Assembly (NCBI GenBank): GCA_947647735.1
Contig: CANSLJ010000033.1
Span: 1-41,336 of the forward strand
DNA from: an uncultured bacterium
GTDB lineage: Bacteria; Bacillota; Clostridia; Lachnospirales; Lachnospiraceae
Length of the DNA stretch: 41,336 nucleotides
Reading direction: 5' to 3'
Positions 23,100 to 31,713 of the stretch are shown one piece after another. Under the pieces are notes generated by a model. It was not told the origin of the DNA and did no database searches. It was given only the letters and a program-made list of their open reading frames with translations. Numbering within the stretch: the stretch's first letter is position 1; every line of letters begins with the position of its first letter. A program made the position numbers and the translations under genes.

Positions 23100-24638
23100 A
23101 TGACCGCGGAAAAGATAAAATATCCCCTGAAAAATAAACTGATCGTGCTGGTACTTGTGGCGATGGTACCGATCCTGTATATCACGATCTACCTGATCAT
23201 GGCGCTTTTAAATTACAGCCGTGCCTATGACCAGATCGTCAGCAGCATGACCGTCGCAAACAATTACAACATTAATTTTAAGGAGGAGATGGACGAGAGC
23301 CTCTATAAACTGGTGGTCAGCAATGTCACCTTTGATACGATCGAGGAGGACGGGACGCTGAAGGACCCCTATAAGCTGATCGGGGAACTGAGGACGGGGA
23401 GCAATAACCTGCTGGCGATGACGACGGACAGGGAAAGCCGGATATGGCTGCAGAGCCTTCTGCGCAATGTCGATACGCTGGAGGACAGGGTGGATGATAT
23501 CAAGCTGAATCAGGAGGCGGACGGGCAGTACGAGAAGAATATCGACATGCTGTATAACGATATCTATATTCTGACAGAACTGATACAGGATGATATCCAG
23601 CAGTATATTTATTATCAGACGAGAAGCATCGAACAGTTGAAAGTCCAATTAAATACGGAAGTGGAGCATGTTATCCTGATCAGTATTCTGCTGGGAGCAT
23701 GTATTGTCGCGGCGGTGATCCTGATCACAAGCGCTATCCTGAACAGTATCACAAAACCGATCCAGGAACTGTGCCGGATCACCAGCCAGATCGCGGAAGG
23801 AAATTTTTCGGACCGTGCCAGAATGCACACGGAGGATGAACTGGAGGTATTGTCGGACAGCGTGAACGACATGTCGGAAAATCTGGAAGTCATGGTACAT
23901 CAGATCAAAGAGGATGAGAGAAAGATGCGGCATGCCGAACTGCGGCTTTTACAGGAACAGATAAACCCTCACTTCCTGTATAATACGTTGGATACGATCG
24001 TCTGGCTGATCGAGGGGGATGATCCGGATAAAGCGGTGGATATGGTCGTGGCGCTCTCCGAGTTTTTCCGGCTTGTGCTGAGCAAGGGAAAAGAATACAT
24101 CTCCATCCGGGAGGAAAAGGAGCACATCCGGGGTTATCTGGAGATCCAGCAGGTGCGTTACCGGGATATTCTGGACTATGAGATCAATATAGACCCGGAA
24201 TTGTATCAATATAAAATACTGAAACTGACGTTGCAGCCGCTTGTGGAGAATTCTCTGTATCATGGCATTAAATATAAGCGGGCAAAGGGAAAGATCTGGA
24301 TCACGGGGGAGATGCAGCGGGGAGCATCTCCAAAGGAGGACAGGATCTTACTGTGCGTGCAGGACAATGGAGTCGGTATGGATGAGGAAGAACTGCGAAG
24401 GCTTCGGACAGAGATCAGCAAACCCTGTAAGGAGACGGAAAAGGGGTTCGGGCTTGCCAATGTAAATGAAAGGATCCGTATGAACTTCGGGATGGAATAC
24501 GGGATGACGATAGAATCTGAGAGGGGCGGCGGCACGAAGGTCAGTGTGGCTATCCCGGCTGTAAAACTGCATGAGAAACTGCCGGGAGAAGGTTTGCTGG
24601 AAAGTGCGGGAACAGATAAAAAAGAGGAGAGCGCATGA
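23100..24638 (+). CDS. sensor histidine kinase (YesM/LytS-like, PF06580)
   Basis: This 512-aa membrane kinase has TM1 at about residues 14-36, an extracytoplasmic domain of about 150 residues, TM2 at about 191-214, a HAMP linker (SITKPIQELCRITSQIAEGNFSDR region) and a His_kinase domain with the phospho-acceptor H291 in INPHFLYNTLD. An ATPase part follows (ENSLYHGIK N-box, DNGVGMDEEEL G-box). A start nine codons upstream is possible, but AAGGA before ATG 23100 decides for the shorter form. The gene overlaps the following sugar-binding protein gene by four bases and is followed by an AraC-type response regulator. This arrangement implies that the binding protein feeds the signal to the kinase. 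The likely signal is a sugar taken up by the transporter at 28963-33796. Confidence 0.93.
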   Translation: MTAEKIKYPLKNKLIVLVLVAMVPILYITIYLIMALLNYSRAYDQIVSSMTVANNYNINFKEEMDESLYKLVVSNVTFDTIEEDGTLKDPYKLIGELRTGSNNLLAMTTDRESRIWLQSLLRNVDTLEDRVDDIKLNQEADGQYEKNIDMLYNDIYILTELIQDDIQQYIYYQTRSIEQLKVQLNTEVEHVILISILLGACIVAAVILITSAILNSITKPIQELCRITSQIAEGNFSDRARMHTEDELEVLSDSVNDMSENLEVMVHQIKEDERKMRHAELRLLQEQINPHFLYNTLDTIVWLIEGDDPDKAVDMVVALSEFFRLVLSKGKEYISIREEKEHIRGYLEIQQVRYRDILDYEINIDPELYQYKILKLTLQPLVENSLYHGIKYKRAKGKIWITGEMQRGASPKEDRILLCVQDNGVGMDEEELRRLRTEISKPCKETEKGFGLANVNERIRMNFGMEYGMTIESERGGGTKVSVAIPAVKLHEKLPGEGLLESAGTDKKEESA

Positions 24639-25684
24639 AAAAAGCAATGGAAAAAATAAAACAGGTGATCTTCGGGCATGTCGGTATCTGTATTTTGCTG
24701 CTTTGTGCCGCGCCGCTTCTCTTTATCGGGCACGGCCTTTTTGAGGAGATTGAGGTGGAGCAGGCGCCTCCGGATTCGGAGGTAAAAGATCTGATCGTGG
24801 TAGGCTTTTCCCAGCTTGGCAGCGAATCCGGCTGGAGAACAGCCCATACCCTTTCGATCCAGGATGCGTTGACAAAGGATGCGGGCTACTTTCTGATCTT
24901 CAGCAATGCCCGCCAGATCCAGGAGAATCAGATCAAGGCGATCCGCAGCTTTATTTCCCAGCGGGTGGATTATATCGTGTTTGCGCCGGTGATAGAGGAC
25001 GGATGGGATACTGTGCTGCAGGAGGCAAAGGATGCCGGGATACCGGTGATCATCATAGATCGTATGGTAAATGTGGCGGACTCCTCCCTGTATACCACCT
25101 GGATAGGGACGGATGCCTGGAAAGAGGGGGAGAAGGCGGGAAAATGGCTGGAGCGCCATCTGAGAGAAAAGAACAGACAGTCGGAGGATATCAATATTGT
25201 AGTATTGCAGGGAACAATAGGCTCTACGGCGCAGATCGGCAGGACAGAAGGGTTTGAGGAGGTCGCTTCCCGCCATGACAACTGGCATATCCTGGAGTCA
25301 GCCACAGCGGAGTTTACCGCTGCCAGAGGAAAAGAAGTGATGGGGGAAATGCTTCGCCGTTATCCGAATATCGATGTGCTGGTATCACAGAACGATGATA
25401 TGACGATGGGCGCCGTCGAAGCGATGCAGGAAGCCGGTGTCAGCTTTGGAGAGCACGGCCAGGTGGCGGTCATATCCTTTGACGCTATCCGGGATGCGCT
25501 GGAAATGGTGGATGAGGGGCTGATCAATGTGGATATTGAATGCAACCCGGTGCAGGGCGCCTATATTGATATGATCATACAGAAACTGGAGAACGGGGAG
25601 CCGGTGGAAAAAAGTTATGTGGTAGAGGAAAATATATTTACCAGAGAGAATGTGGCGGAATTTCTGGAAGGCAGGACATATTAA
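24635..25684 (+). CDS. membrane-anchored sugar-binding protein, probable sensor
   Basis: This 349-aa protein is a periplasmic-binding-protein type 1 (Peripl_BP_4) domain held by an N-terminal hydrophobic segment (about 14-36) rather than a clear lipobox. Its domain closely parallels the transport binding protein at 28963, sharing VGF-x-Q-x-G-x-ES-x-WR, GWDTVLQEA-x-DAGIPV, SLYTT, and a C-terminal NV(D)IECNPVQG-like stretch. It starts inside the stop of the kinase gene (ATGA overlap) and has no permease beside it. I therefore infer it presents ligand to the kinase, as XylFII does for LytS in Clostridium beijerinckii. A hairpin (GACAGCC at 25694-25700 with its complement) lies between it and the regulator. 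Confidence 0.88.
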   Translation: MKKAMEKIKQVIFGHVGICILLLCAAPLLFIGHGLFEEIEVEQAPPDSEVKDLIVVGFSQLGSESGWRTAHTLSIQDALTKDAGYFLIFSNARQIQENQIKAIRSFISQRVDYIVFAPVIEDGWDTVLQEAKDAGIPVIIIDRMVNVADSSLYTTWIGTDAWKEGEKAGKWLERHLREKNRQSEDINIVVLQGTIGSTAQIGRTEGFEEVASRHDNWHILESATAEFTAARGKEVMGEMLRRYPNIDVLVSQNDDMTMGAVEAMQEAGVSFGEHGQVAVISFDAIRDALEMVDEGLINVDIECNPVQGAYIDMIIQKLENGEPVEKSYVVEENIFTRENVAEFLEGRTY

Positions 25685-25747
25685 TGAATCGAAGGACAGC
25701 CTGAAAAGTATGCCGGCTGTCTCTTTGACCGGAGAAAGGAAAGACAG

Positions 25748-27367
25748 ATGCTCAAAGTATTTTTGGTGGAAGACGAAAGTATTGTCAGGGAAGGATTAAA
25801 GAACAACATTCCGTGGCGGGAGTACGGTTACCAGTTTATGGGGGAGGCAAGCGATGGGGAGATGGCGCTGCCGATGATCCGGAAGATCCGTCCGGATGTA
25901 CTGATCACGGATATTAAAATGCCGTTTATGGACGGACTGGCACTGAGCCAGATCGTGACACAGGAAATTCCGGATATCAAGATCATCATCATCAGCGGTT
26001 ACGACGAGTTTGAGTATGCTCAGCGGGCGATCCGCGTGGGGGTGGAGCAGTATCTGTTAAAACCCATCACAAGAGGAGCGCTGCGGAAAGTGCTTCTGGA
26101 GATCCGGGAAAAAATTGAGACAGAACAGGAACAGAAAAATTATCTGGAGACTTTTCAGAATGAGATGAAGGAATACGAAGAGTATTCCCGCAGAAGCTTT
26201 CTGGAGAAGGTATTCGGGGGGGTTCTCTCTGTGCAGCAGATCTATGAGGAGGCTGCGAAGATATCTCTGGAACTGGGCGGCCCCTGCTATAATGTCGTGC
26301 TGCTCAGTCTGCAGGTAAAACGCCAGAATCCGGAGCTTGCGGGACAGGAACCGGAAGGCTTTGACAGAGTAAAGGAGGCGATGTTCCGGTACTTTATGCG
26401 GTTTCCCGAATATCTGGTCTTTCGATGGAATATCAGCTTGTACGGTGTTTTGATAAAAGGTGACGGGGAGCGGATGGAGGAATTAAAGGAACGCTGCCTT
26501 ACGAATATAGAAAAGATCTGTTCGGAAGAAGAATTTTCCATGGAATGGCATGTGGCGGCAGGGGAACCGGTGGAGAGGCTTTCGCTTTTGCCGGAGTGCT
26601 ATACAAAGGTGAACCATATACTTGCGCATCGCTTTTTTAATCCCAGGCAGCATATCCTGACAGAGAAGGACGCGGCGGAGTTTTTGCCGGGGAAGGAGAT
26701 CAAAAGTTTTGAGTCTGTAGACAGCGCAAAAGTGAATCCCGAGATCATTCAGGGATTTCTAAGGGAGGGAAAGCAGGAAGAAATAGAAGATTTTATAAAG
26801 GGCTATCTCGCAGGGGTGAAAGATGCGCTGGAGTCCAGATTGTTTCGGGATTACCTGCTTTTGAATATACGTTTTACAACGGTGCATTATATAGAAACCC
26901 TGGGTATAGACCAGCAGGAGGTTCTGCCGGAAAACGATCCTGACAGAATTCGGGAAGTGTCTGTGAACAGCGGCAATATACAGGATTATATGCAGGAGCT
27001 TCTTGAGAGGGCGCTGACACTTCGGGACCGGGAGAATGAAAATCAGGGTAAGCGGGTATTGAACAAAGGGCTGGAATATATTGAAGAGAATTTCAGCGAG
27101 GATTCCCTTTCCTTAAACAGTGTGGCGGGTGCGATCGGCGTCAGCGGCAATTACTTCAGCAGTGTCTTCAGTCAGGAAATGCGAATGACATTCATTGAGT
27201 ATGTTACAAAAAAACGAATGGAAAAGGCAAAGAAACTGCTGCGTCAGAGTGAAAAACATTCCGGTGAGATAGCGGCGGAGGTAGGCTATAAAGACCCTCA
27301 TTATTTCAGCTTTGTTTTTAAGAAAACAGTGGGATGCACGCCGCGGGAATATCGTAATGGAAAGTAA
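25748..27367 (+). CDS. response regulator with AraC-type DNA-binding domain (YesN-like)
   Basis: This 539-aa regulator has an N-terminal receiver domain with acidic pocket E8/D9, phospho-acceptor D55 in VLITDIKMP and the conserved Lys in YLLKPI. A middle region of about 280 residues of unclear fold follows, then a C-terminal AraC/XylS double helix-turn-helix (about 430-537, including LNSVAGAIGVSGNYFSSVF and IAAEVGYKDPHYFSFVFKK). It is the third gene of the kinase, binding protein, regulator unit and is likely to activate the sugar transporter operon downstream. An AGAAAGGAAAGAC ribosome binding site precedes ATG. The target sites are unknown; the palindrome at 28744-28755 is a candidate. Confidence 0.95.
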   Translation: MLKVFLVEDESIVREGLKNNIPWREYGYQFMGEASDGEMALPMIRKIRPDVLITDIKMPFMDGLALSQIVTQEIPDIKIIIISGYDEFEYAQRAIRVGVEQYLLKPITRGALRKVLLEIREKIETEQEQKNYLETFQNEMKEYEEYSRRSFLEKVFGGVLSVQQIYEEAAKISLELGGPCYNVVLLSLQVKRQNPELAGQEPEGFDRVKEAMFRYFMRFPEYLVFRWNISLYGVLIKGDGERMEELKERCLTNIEKICSEEEFSMEWHVAAGEPVERLSLLPECYTKVNHILAHRFFNPRQHILTEKDAAEFLPGKEIKSFESVDSAKVNPEIIQGFLREGKQEEIEDFIKGYLAGVKDALESRLFRDYLLLNIRFTTVHYIETLGIDQQEVLPENDPDRIREVSVNSGNIQDYMQELLERALTLRDRENENQGKRVLNKGLEYIEENFSEDSLSLNSVAGAIGVSGNYFSSVFSQEMRMTFIEYVTKKRMEKAKKLLRQSEKHSGEIAAEVGYKDPHYFSFVFKKTVGCTPREYRNGK

Positions 27368-27369
27368 AG

Positions 27370-27394
27370 ACTTCCGCCGGAAAAGAGCCGGAAG
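27370..27394. terminator. weak hairpin between convergent genes
   Basis: CTTCCG near 27370 pairs with CGGAAG near 27392, between the response regulator stop and the convergent repressor stop. The T-tract is poor. Confidence 0.35.
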
Positions 27395-27430
27395 ATGAGT
27401 TTGAGCGGACAGATAAAAACAAGACAGGCA

Positions 27431-28513
27431 TCAGGCAGGCGGAGGACCGGAACTGCGTTTTATGGAAAGATGCCAGGGGAGCTTCTGGGAAGTAACGGAA
27501 GTTCCCTTTATCAGTTTCAGGATATTTTCTGCGGTAACAGTTCCCATTTCATGGTTTTTATGAGACAGGGAAGTGATCTGTACGGAAGAAAGCTCGCTGA
27601 GATAGGAATTATCAAAGCAGACAATGCTGATATCTTCAGGAATCCGCAGATTTCTATAAGACAATTCTTTGATGAGCCAATAGGCGATCTCATCGTTATA
27701 ACAGACAACGGCAGTAGCGTCTTTTAACTGTTTTATAACAAATTCTGATAAAAAGCCGGTATCCTGCCTCTTCTGCAGCATATCAAGCTGGGCGGTATCA
27801 AAATAGCTGATGCGGCTCTCGCCAAAAGAAATATTTTCATCCCGCAGAGCTGACAAAAGCCCGAAACACCGCTCGGTGCCCTGTATATCATCCACTTTGA
27901 AGATGCCGGCTATTTTTTTGTGCCCGAGAGAAGTAAGATATTTTCCCAGACAGTATCCGCCCCCGTAATTGTCGTCTTTTATAGAAGGAAGATCAGGCAG
28001 ATTGGCATAGTTTCCATGAAAAAACAGGATGGAAGTGCCAATCTGCTCCAGACGGTTATACAGATCGTGGTTGGGTGTCGGAAAGACAGTCTTGCAGCCC
28101 TCGCTCAAAATGCCGCGCACGGGATTTTCCAGAAGCTGCTGGAGGATCTCCCTTTCTTTAGATACCTGGTTATCTGTCACATAGATAGTGGAAGAGAAAC
28201 CCGCTTCCTGTAACGTGCTCCGCAGATCCGCAAGAACGCCGGGATAGATGTATTCCGTATCGGAGCAGATCAAAATAGCTATATTGTCTTTTCCGGCCCG
28301 CCCGGAGAGCCCTGTTGCATAGGAGCCGCTGCCCTGCCGTTTCTCGATCAGATGTTCTGCCTCCAGGACAGAAAGGGCTTTTCTGACAGTCTGGCGGCTG
28401 ACACCATATTTTTGGCAGAGAGCAGCTTCCGTAGGCAGCCTGTAGGTATCGCCTGCGTTTTCTTCTATGAGATTTTTTAATAAACTGGCAAGCTGGATAT
28501 ATTTTGCGGACAT
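27431..28513 (-). CDS. GntR/LacI chimeric transcriptional repressor (AraR-like)
   Basis: This 360-aa regulator has an N-terminal GntR winged helix (about residues 3-68: LPTEAALCQKYGVSRQTVRKAL...GSGSYA) joined to a LacI/sugar-binding domain (about 75-355). This is the architecture of AraR, the arabinose repressor of Bacillus subtilis. The effector domain shows IAILICSDTEYIYPGVL near its beginning and VVCYNDEIAYWLIKEL with ISIVCFDNS later. The gene diverges from the transporter operon, and a palindromic site sits on that operon's promoter. It probably senses the imported sugar or a product in the cytoplasm and releases the promoter. Effector identity (arabinose, galactose or another sugar) is inference. 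No enzyme genes for sugar breakdown are adjacent. Confidence 0.9.
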   Translation of the reverse strand: MSAKYIQLASLLKNLIEENAGDTYRLPTEAALCQKYGVSRQTVRKALSVLEAEHLIEKRQGSGSYATGLSGRAGKDNIAILICSDTEYIYPGVLADLRSTLQEAGFSSTIYVTDNQVSKEREILQQLLENPVRGILSEGCKTVFPTPNHDLYNRLEQIGTSILFFHGNYANLPDLPSIKDDNYGGGYCLGKYLTSLGHKKIAGIFKVDDIQGTERCFGLLSALRDENISFGESRISYFDTAQLDMLQKRQDTGFLSEFVIKQLKDATAVVCYNDEIAYWLIKELSYRNLRIPEDISIVCFDNSYLSELSSVQITSLSHKNHEMGTVTAENILKLIKGTSVTSQKLPWHLSIKRSSGPPPA

Positions 28514-28743
28514 AAAGTTTTCCTTATCTGAGCGCTTTAAATGTGTAGAGTGGAAATATCTGTCTGTATATTAGAATAATATAAAGAGAAAGGCTGTTAG
28601 GAAAGGTGAAAAATTTCTTCTTTTTCAGGGCGGAGTTTAAAAAATTCAATATTTTTCAAAGGACATTTCTTCTTTTGGTCAATTTGGCATATATTTTACA
28701 GAGATGATAAAGCTGAAAAAATCCAGGAAAGTGTAAATAATCT

Positions 28744-28755
28744 TAAGAATTCTTA
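28744..28755. promoter_or_regulatory. 12-bp palindrome upstream of the transporter promoter
   Basis: TAAGAATTCTTA is perfectly palindromic and lies about 70 bp upstream of the -35. It is placed where an activator would bind. Whether the AraC-type regulator uses it is unknown; AraC proteins often bind direct repeats. Confidence 0.35.
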
Positions 28756-28779
28756 CAAAATCATGAAATTTCCAACAAA

Positions 28780-28828
28780 CCAAACAAAATTTGTATCGAA
28801 AAATAGCATAATATACAAAAATTTGTAT
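28780..28828. promoter_or_regulatory. putative AraR-like operators
   Basis: Site A, ATACAAA-AA-TTTGTAT (28813-28828), is a perfect 7-2-7 inverted repeat whose last base is the first of the -35 hexamer. Site B, 32 bp upstream, shares the TTTGTAT half (28790-28796) preceded by a degenerate left half. Repressor at site A would block RNA polymerase. The TTTGTA/TACAAA style resembles known AraR operators. Confidence 0.6.
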
Positions 28829-28856
28829 TGTTTAGTTGAACGAAATTAGGTAAAAT
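28828..28856 (+). promoter_or_regulatory. promoter of the furanose ABC transporter operon
   Basis: TTGTTT (28828-28833) and TAAAAT (28851-28856) have a 17-bp spacer, with the start codon about 100 nt downstream. The palindromic operator touches its -35. Confidence 0.6.
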
Positions 28857-28962
28857 GCACAAAAATAAATTGATTTCAAAAAACAGATGCGGTAGAGTGG
28901 ATTTACGGAAACAGAAAAACTGTTCCGACGCAAAAAAATTTATCCATTAGGGAGGAAAGAAA

Positions 28963-30051
28963 ATGAAGAAAAAAATTGCGTTATTATTAGTTGCTGCAAT
29001 GACAGTTTCCAGCCTGGTTGCATGTGGCGGCGCAGCAGAAGAAGCTCCGGCAGCAGCTACAGAGGAAGCTCCGGCAGAAGAGGAAGCAGCTCCGGCTGAG
29101 GAAGAAGCACCTGCAGAAGAAGCAGAAGCACCTGCAGCAAGCGGCGATGTTGTAACAGTTGGTTTCGCACAGGTTGGTCACGAGTCTGACTGGCGTGCAG
29201 CTAACACAAAGAACTACCAGGATACATTCAGTGCAGAAAACGGTTATGAGTTATCTTTCGTAGACTGCGATAATGACCATGCAGTTCAGATCGAGACAGT
29301 TCGTGGTTTCATCGAGCAGGAACTTGATTACATCTGTATCGCTCCGATCCAGTCCGCTGGCTGGGACACAGTTCTTCAGGAAGCACAGGATGCAGGTATC
29401 CCGGTTCTGATCGTTGACCGTGCAGTGGACGCTGATCCTTCTCTGTACACAACAGCTCTTGGCTGCGATATGATTGCTGAAGGCGAAGCAGCAGGTAACT
29501 GGCTTGCTGAGTACTTAAACGGCGAAGATGCAAACATCCTCGTTATCGAAGGTTCCGTTGGCGCATCCGCAACACTTGGCCGTACAGAAGGCTTTAACAA
29601 CATCGTAGCTCAGAACTCCAACTGGACAGTTCTTGATTCTCAGTCTGGTGACTTCACACAGGCAGGCGGTCAGGAAGTTATGGAATCCTTCATCAAATCC
29701 TACAGCGATTTCAACGTAGTTGTATGTCAGAACGATAACGAAGCATACGGCGCAATGGACGCAATGGATGCAGCCGGCATTACATACGGTGTTGACGGCG
29801 ATGTTATCATCATCTCCTTCGATGCTACACATGACGGACTTCAGTACACACTGGATGGCAAGATCACATGTAACGTAGAGTGTAACCCTCTGCAGGCAGG
29901 TTTTGCTGAAGAAGTTATCAAGAAACTGGAAGCTGGCGAAGAAGTTGACGCCTGGACACTGGTTGAAGATGAAGCTTTCGTAGCAGCTGGTATTGAAAGT
30001 GCTTATGCAGTAACCATGACTCAGGAAGTACTGGATGGCCGTGCTTACTAA
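28963..30051 (+). CDS. ytfQ: sugar ABC transporter binding lipoprotein (YtfQ-like)
   Basis: This 362-aa binding lipoprotein has signal peptide residues 1-20, lipobox LVAC with lipidated C21, an Ala/Glu/Pro-rich acidic linker (about 24-59), then a Peripl_BP_4 domain. Motifs VGFAQVGHESDWRAANT, DYICIAPIQSAGWDT and VDRAVDADPSLYTTALG match the YtfQ group that binds furanose sugars (galactofuranose, arabinofuranose). It captures sugar outside the membrane and hands it to the two permeases downstream. Codon use is strongly biased to a few codons (GTT, CGT, GAA, AAC, CTT), unlike its neighbours, as for a very abundant protein. A hairpin follows it, so it can be expressed above the rest of the operon. 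The ribosome binding site is AGGGAGGAAAG. Confidence 0.93.
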   Translation: MKKKIALLLVAAMTVSSLVACGGAAEEAPAAATEEAPAEEEAAPAEEEAPAEEAEAPAASGDVVTVGFAQVGHESDWRAANTKNYQDTFSAENGYELSFVDCDNDHAVQIETVRGFIEQELDYICIAPIQSAGWDTVLQEAQDAGIPVLIVDRAVDADPSLYTTALGCDMIAEGEAAGNWLAEYLNGEDANILVIEGSVGASATLGRTEGFNNIVAQNSNWTVLDSQSGDFTQAGGQEVMESFIKSYSDFNVVVCQNDNEAYGAMDAMDAAGITYGVDGDVIIISFDATHDGLQYTLDGKITCNVECNPLQAGFAEEVIKKLEAGEEVDAWTLVEDEAFVAAGIESAYAVTMTQEVLDGRAY

Positions 30052-30089
30052 GAAGCAGTAAAATACAAATAAAAGAATTTAAAATGAAT

Positions 30090-30138
30090 CGTAAAAGGGG
30101 AGAAGATCCCGGGGGGACTGGGGTTTCTCCCTTTTACG
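30090..30138 (+). terminator. intercistronic hairpin after the binding protein gene
   Basis: CGTAAAAGGG (30090-30099) pairs with CCCTTTTACG (30129-30138), continuing inward through GAGAA/TTTCTC with a bulged G. Only a short T-run (TTTT) follows. It probably stabilises the binding protein message and stops part of the transcription before the ATPase gene. Confidence 0.65.
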
Positions 30139-30195
30139 CATTTTGAAGAAAAAAGGTAATACCTGGGAAGAAAAACTCTGGAAGGAGATGTCTAC

Positions 30196-31713
30196 ATGGA
30201 AAATAATGTTGTTTTAAGTATGAAAGGAATCTGTATGACATTCCCCGGTGTAAAAGCGTTGGAAAATGTGGATTTTAATCTGAAAAAAGGCGAGATCCGT
30301 GCGCTCATGGGGGAGAACGGAGCCGGAAAATCCACACTGATTAAATGTCTTACTGGGGTAAACAAATTTGAAGCCGGAGAGATCTATCTGGACGGCATCG
30401 ATGGTCCGATCGTCAACAAGGATACGATGGACGCACAGCGAAAAGGTATCTCTACGGTGTATCAGGAAGTAAACCTGTGTCCGAACCTTTCCGTGGCGGA
30501 AAATCTTTTCATCGGCAGAGAGCCCATGACAAAGATCGGTACGGTAAACAGAAAGAAAATGAACGAAATGGCGGCAAAGCTGATGAAGGATCTGGATCTG
30601 GATATCGATGTGACACAGAATCTGGAAGAATATTCACTGGCTCTGCAGCAGATGATAGCGATCGCCCGTGCGGTGGATATGGATTGTAAGGTTCTGATCC
30701 TGGATGAGCCTACCTCCTCACTGGATGATAACGAAGTGGCAAAGCTTTTCGGTATGATGAGAAGGCTTCGTGAGCAGGGTGTCGGCATCGTTTTCGTAAC
30801 ACATTTCCTGGAGCAGGTTTATGAAGTCTGTGACGGTATCACAGTTCTTCGGAACGGTACGCTGGTAGGGGAATACAGTATTGAGGAGCTGCCCCGTGTG
30901 AAACTGGTTGCGGCGATGATGGGTAAGGATTTTGATGATCTGGCAAACATCAAGCCGGAAGGCAGCGGCGATAAATCCAAAGAGCCCCTTGTTATCGATG
31001 CAAAGGGACTCAGCCATGCGGGAACGATCAAACCCTTCGACCTGGAGATACATAAAGGAGAGGTTATCGGCCTGACAGGGCTTCTGGGAAGTGGAAGAAC
31101 CGAACTGGCACGTGCGATCTACGGTGCGGACAGGGCACAGACCGGTACATTAAAGGTAAAGGAACAGGAAGTGACGATCAAAAATCCGATCGATGCCATG
31201 AACCTCGGCATGGGGCTTCTGCCGGATGACAGAAAGGCGGAAGGTATCATTGGAGATCTGTCTGTCCGCGAGAATATCATTCTTGCAATGCAGGCAAAAC
31301 TCGGTATCTTTAAGAAGATCCCGATGGCAAAACAGATCGAGATCGCAGATAAGTTTATCGAACTGCTTCAGATCAAGACGGCAAGCAGGGAGACATTGAT
31401 CAAGCAGCTTTCCGGCGGTAACCAGCAGAAGGTTATCCTCGCCAGATGGCTTGCGACAGATCCGGATTTCCTGATTCTGGATGAGCCCACTCGTGGTATT
31501 GATATCGGAACAAAGACCGAGATTCAGAAACTGGTGATCCAGCTCGCGGAAGAGGGAAAGAGCGTGATGTTTATCTCCTCCGAGATTGAAGAGATGCTCA
31601 GGACCTGTAACCGTATGGCGGTGCTCAGAGACGGCGCCAAGGTTGGTGAGATCAGCGGTGAAGAGTTGTCTCAGGAAGGTGTTATGAAGGCAATCGCGGG
31701 AGGTGCAAAATAA
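30196..31713 (+). CDS. ytfR: sugar ABC transporter ATP-binding protein (YtfR-like)
   Basis: This 505-aa ATPase of the CUT2 class has two fused ABC domains. The first has Walker A GENGAGKS (39-46), Walker B VLILDEPTSS and a degenerate signature YSLALQQ. The second has the altered Walker A GLLGSGRTE (Lys replaced by Arg) and a good signature LSGGNQQKV (from 405). This asymmetry is normal for CUT2 ATPases. It powers uptake through the two permeases that follow and sits on the inner face of the membrane. The stop codon overlaps the start of the first permease (TAATG), so translation is coupled. The ribosome binding site GAAGGAG precedes ATG. Confidence 0.96.
   Translation: MENNVVLSMKGICMTFPGVKALENVDFNLKKGEIRALMGENGAGKSTLIKCLTGVNKFEAGEIYLDGIDGPIVNKDTMDAQRKGISTVYQEVNLCPNLSVAENLFIGREPMTKIGTVNRKKMNEMAAKLMKDLDLDIDVTQNLEEYSLALQQMIAIARAVDMDCKVLILDEPTSSLDDNEVAKLFGMMRRLREQGVGIVFVTHFLEQVYEVCDGITVLRNGTLVGEYSIEELPRVKLVAAMMGKDFDDLANIKPEGSGDKSKEPLVIDAKGLSHAGTIKPFDLEIHKGEVIGLTGLLGSGRTELARAIYGADRAQTGTLKVKEQEVTIKNPIDAMNLGMGLLPDDRKAEGIIGDLSVRENIILAMQAKLGIFKKIPMAKQIEIADKFIELLQIKTASRETLIKQLSGGNQQKVILARWLATDPDFLILDEPTRGIDIGTKTEIQKLVIQLAEEGKSVMFISSEIEEMLRTCNRMAVLRDGAKVGEISGEELSQEGVMKAIAGGAK

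Larger units (their letters stand above)
28514..28962. other. 449-nt regulatory gap
   Basis: This AT-rich control region lies between the repressor gene and the transporter operon. It contains a perfect 12-bp palindrome (28744-28755), two TTTGTAT-containing sites (28780-28796 and 28813-28828), the main promoter (28828-28856) and a leader with a small hairpin (28906-28927). I see no gene in it. Confidence 0.75.

Noticed and set aside
28527-28542. Catabolite repression (cre)-like site in the repressor gene leader
   Set aside because: The best alignment around AAGCGCT has three mismatches to the cre consensus.
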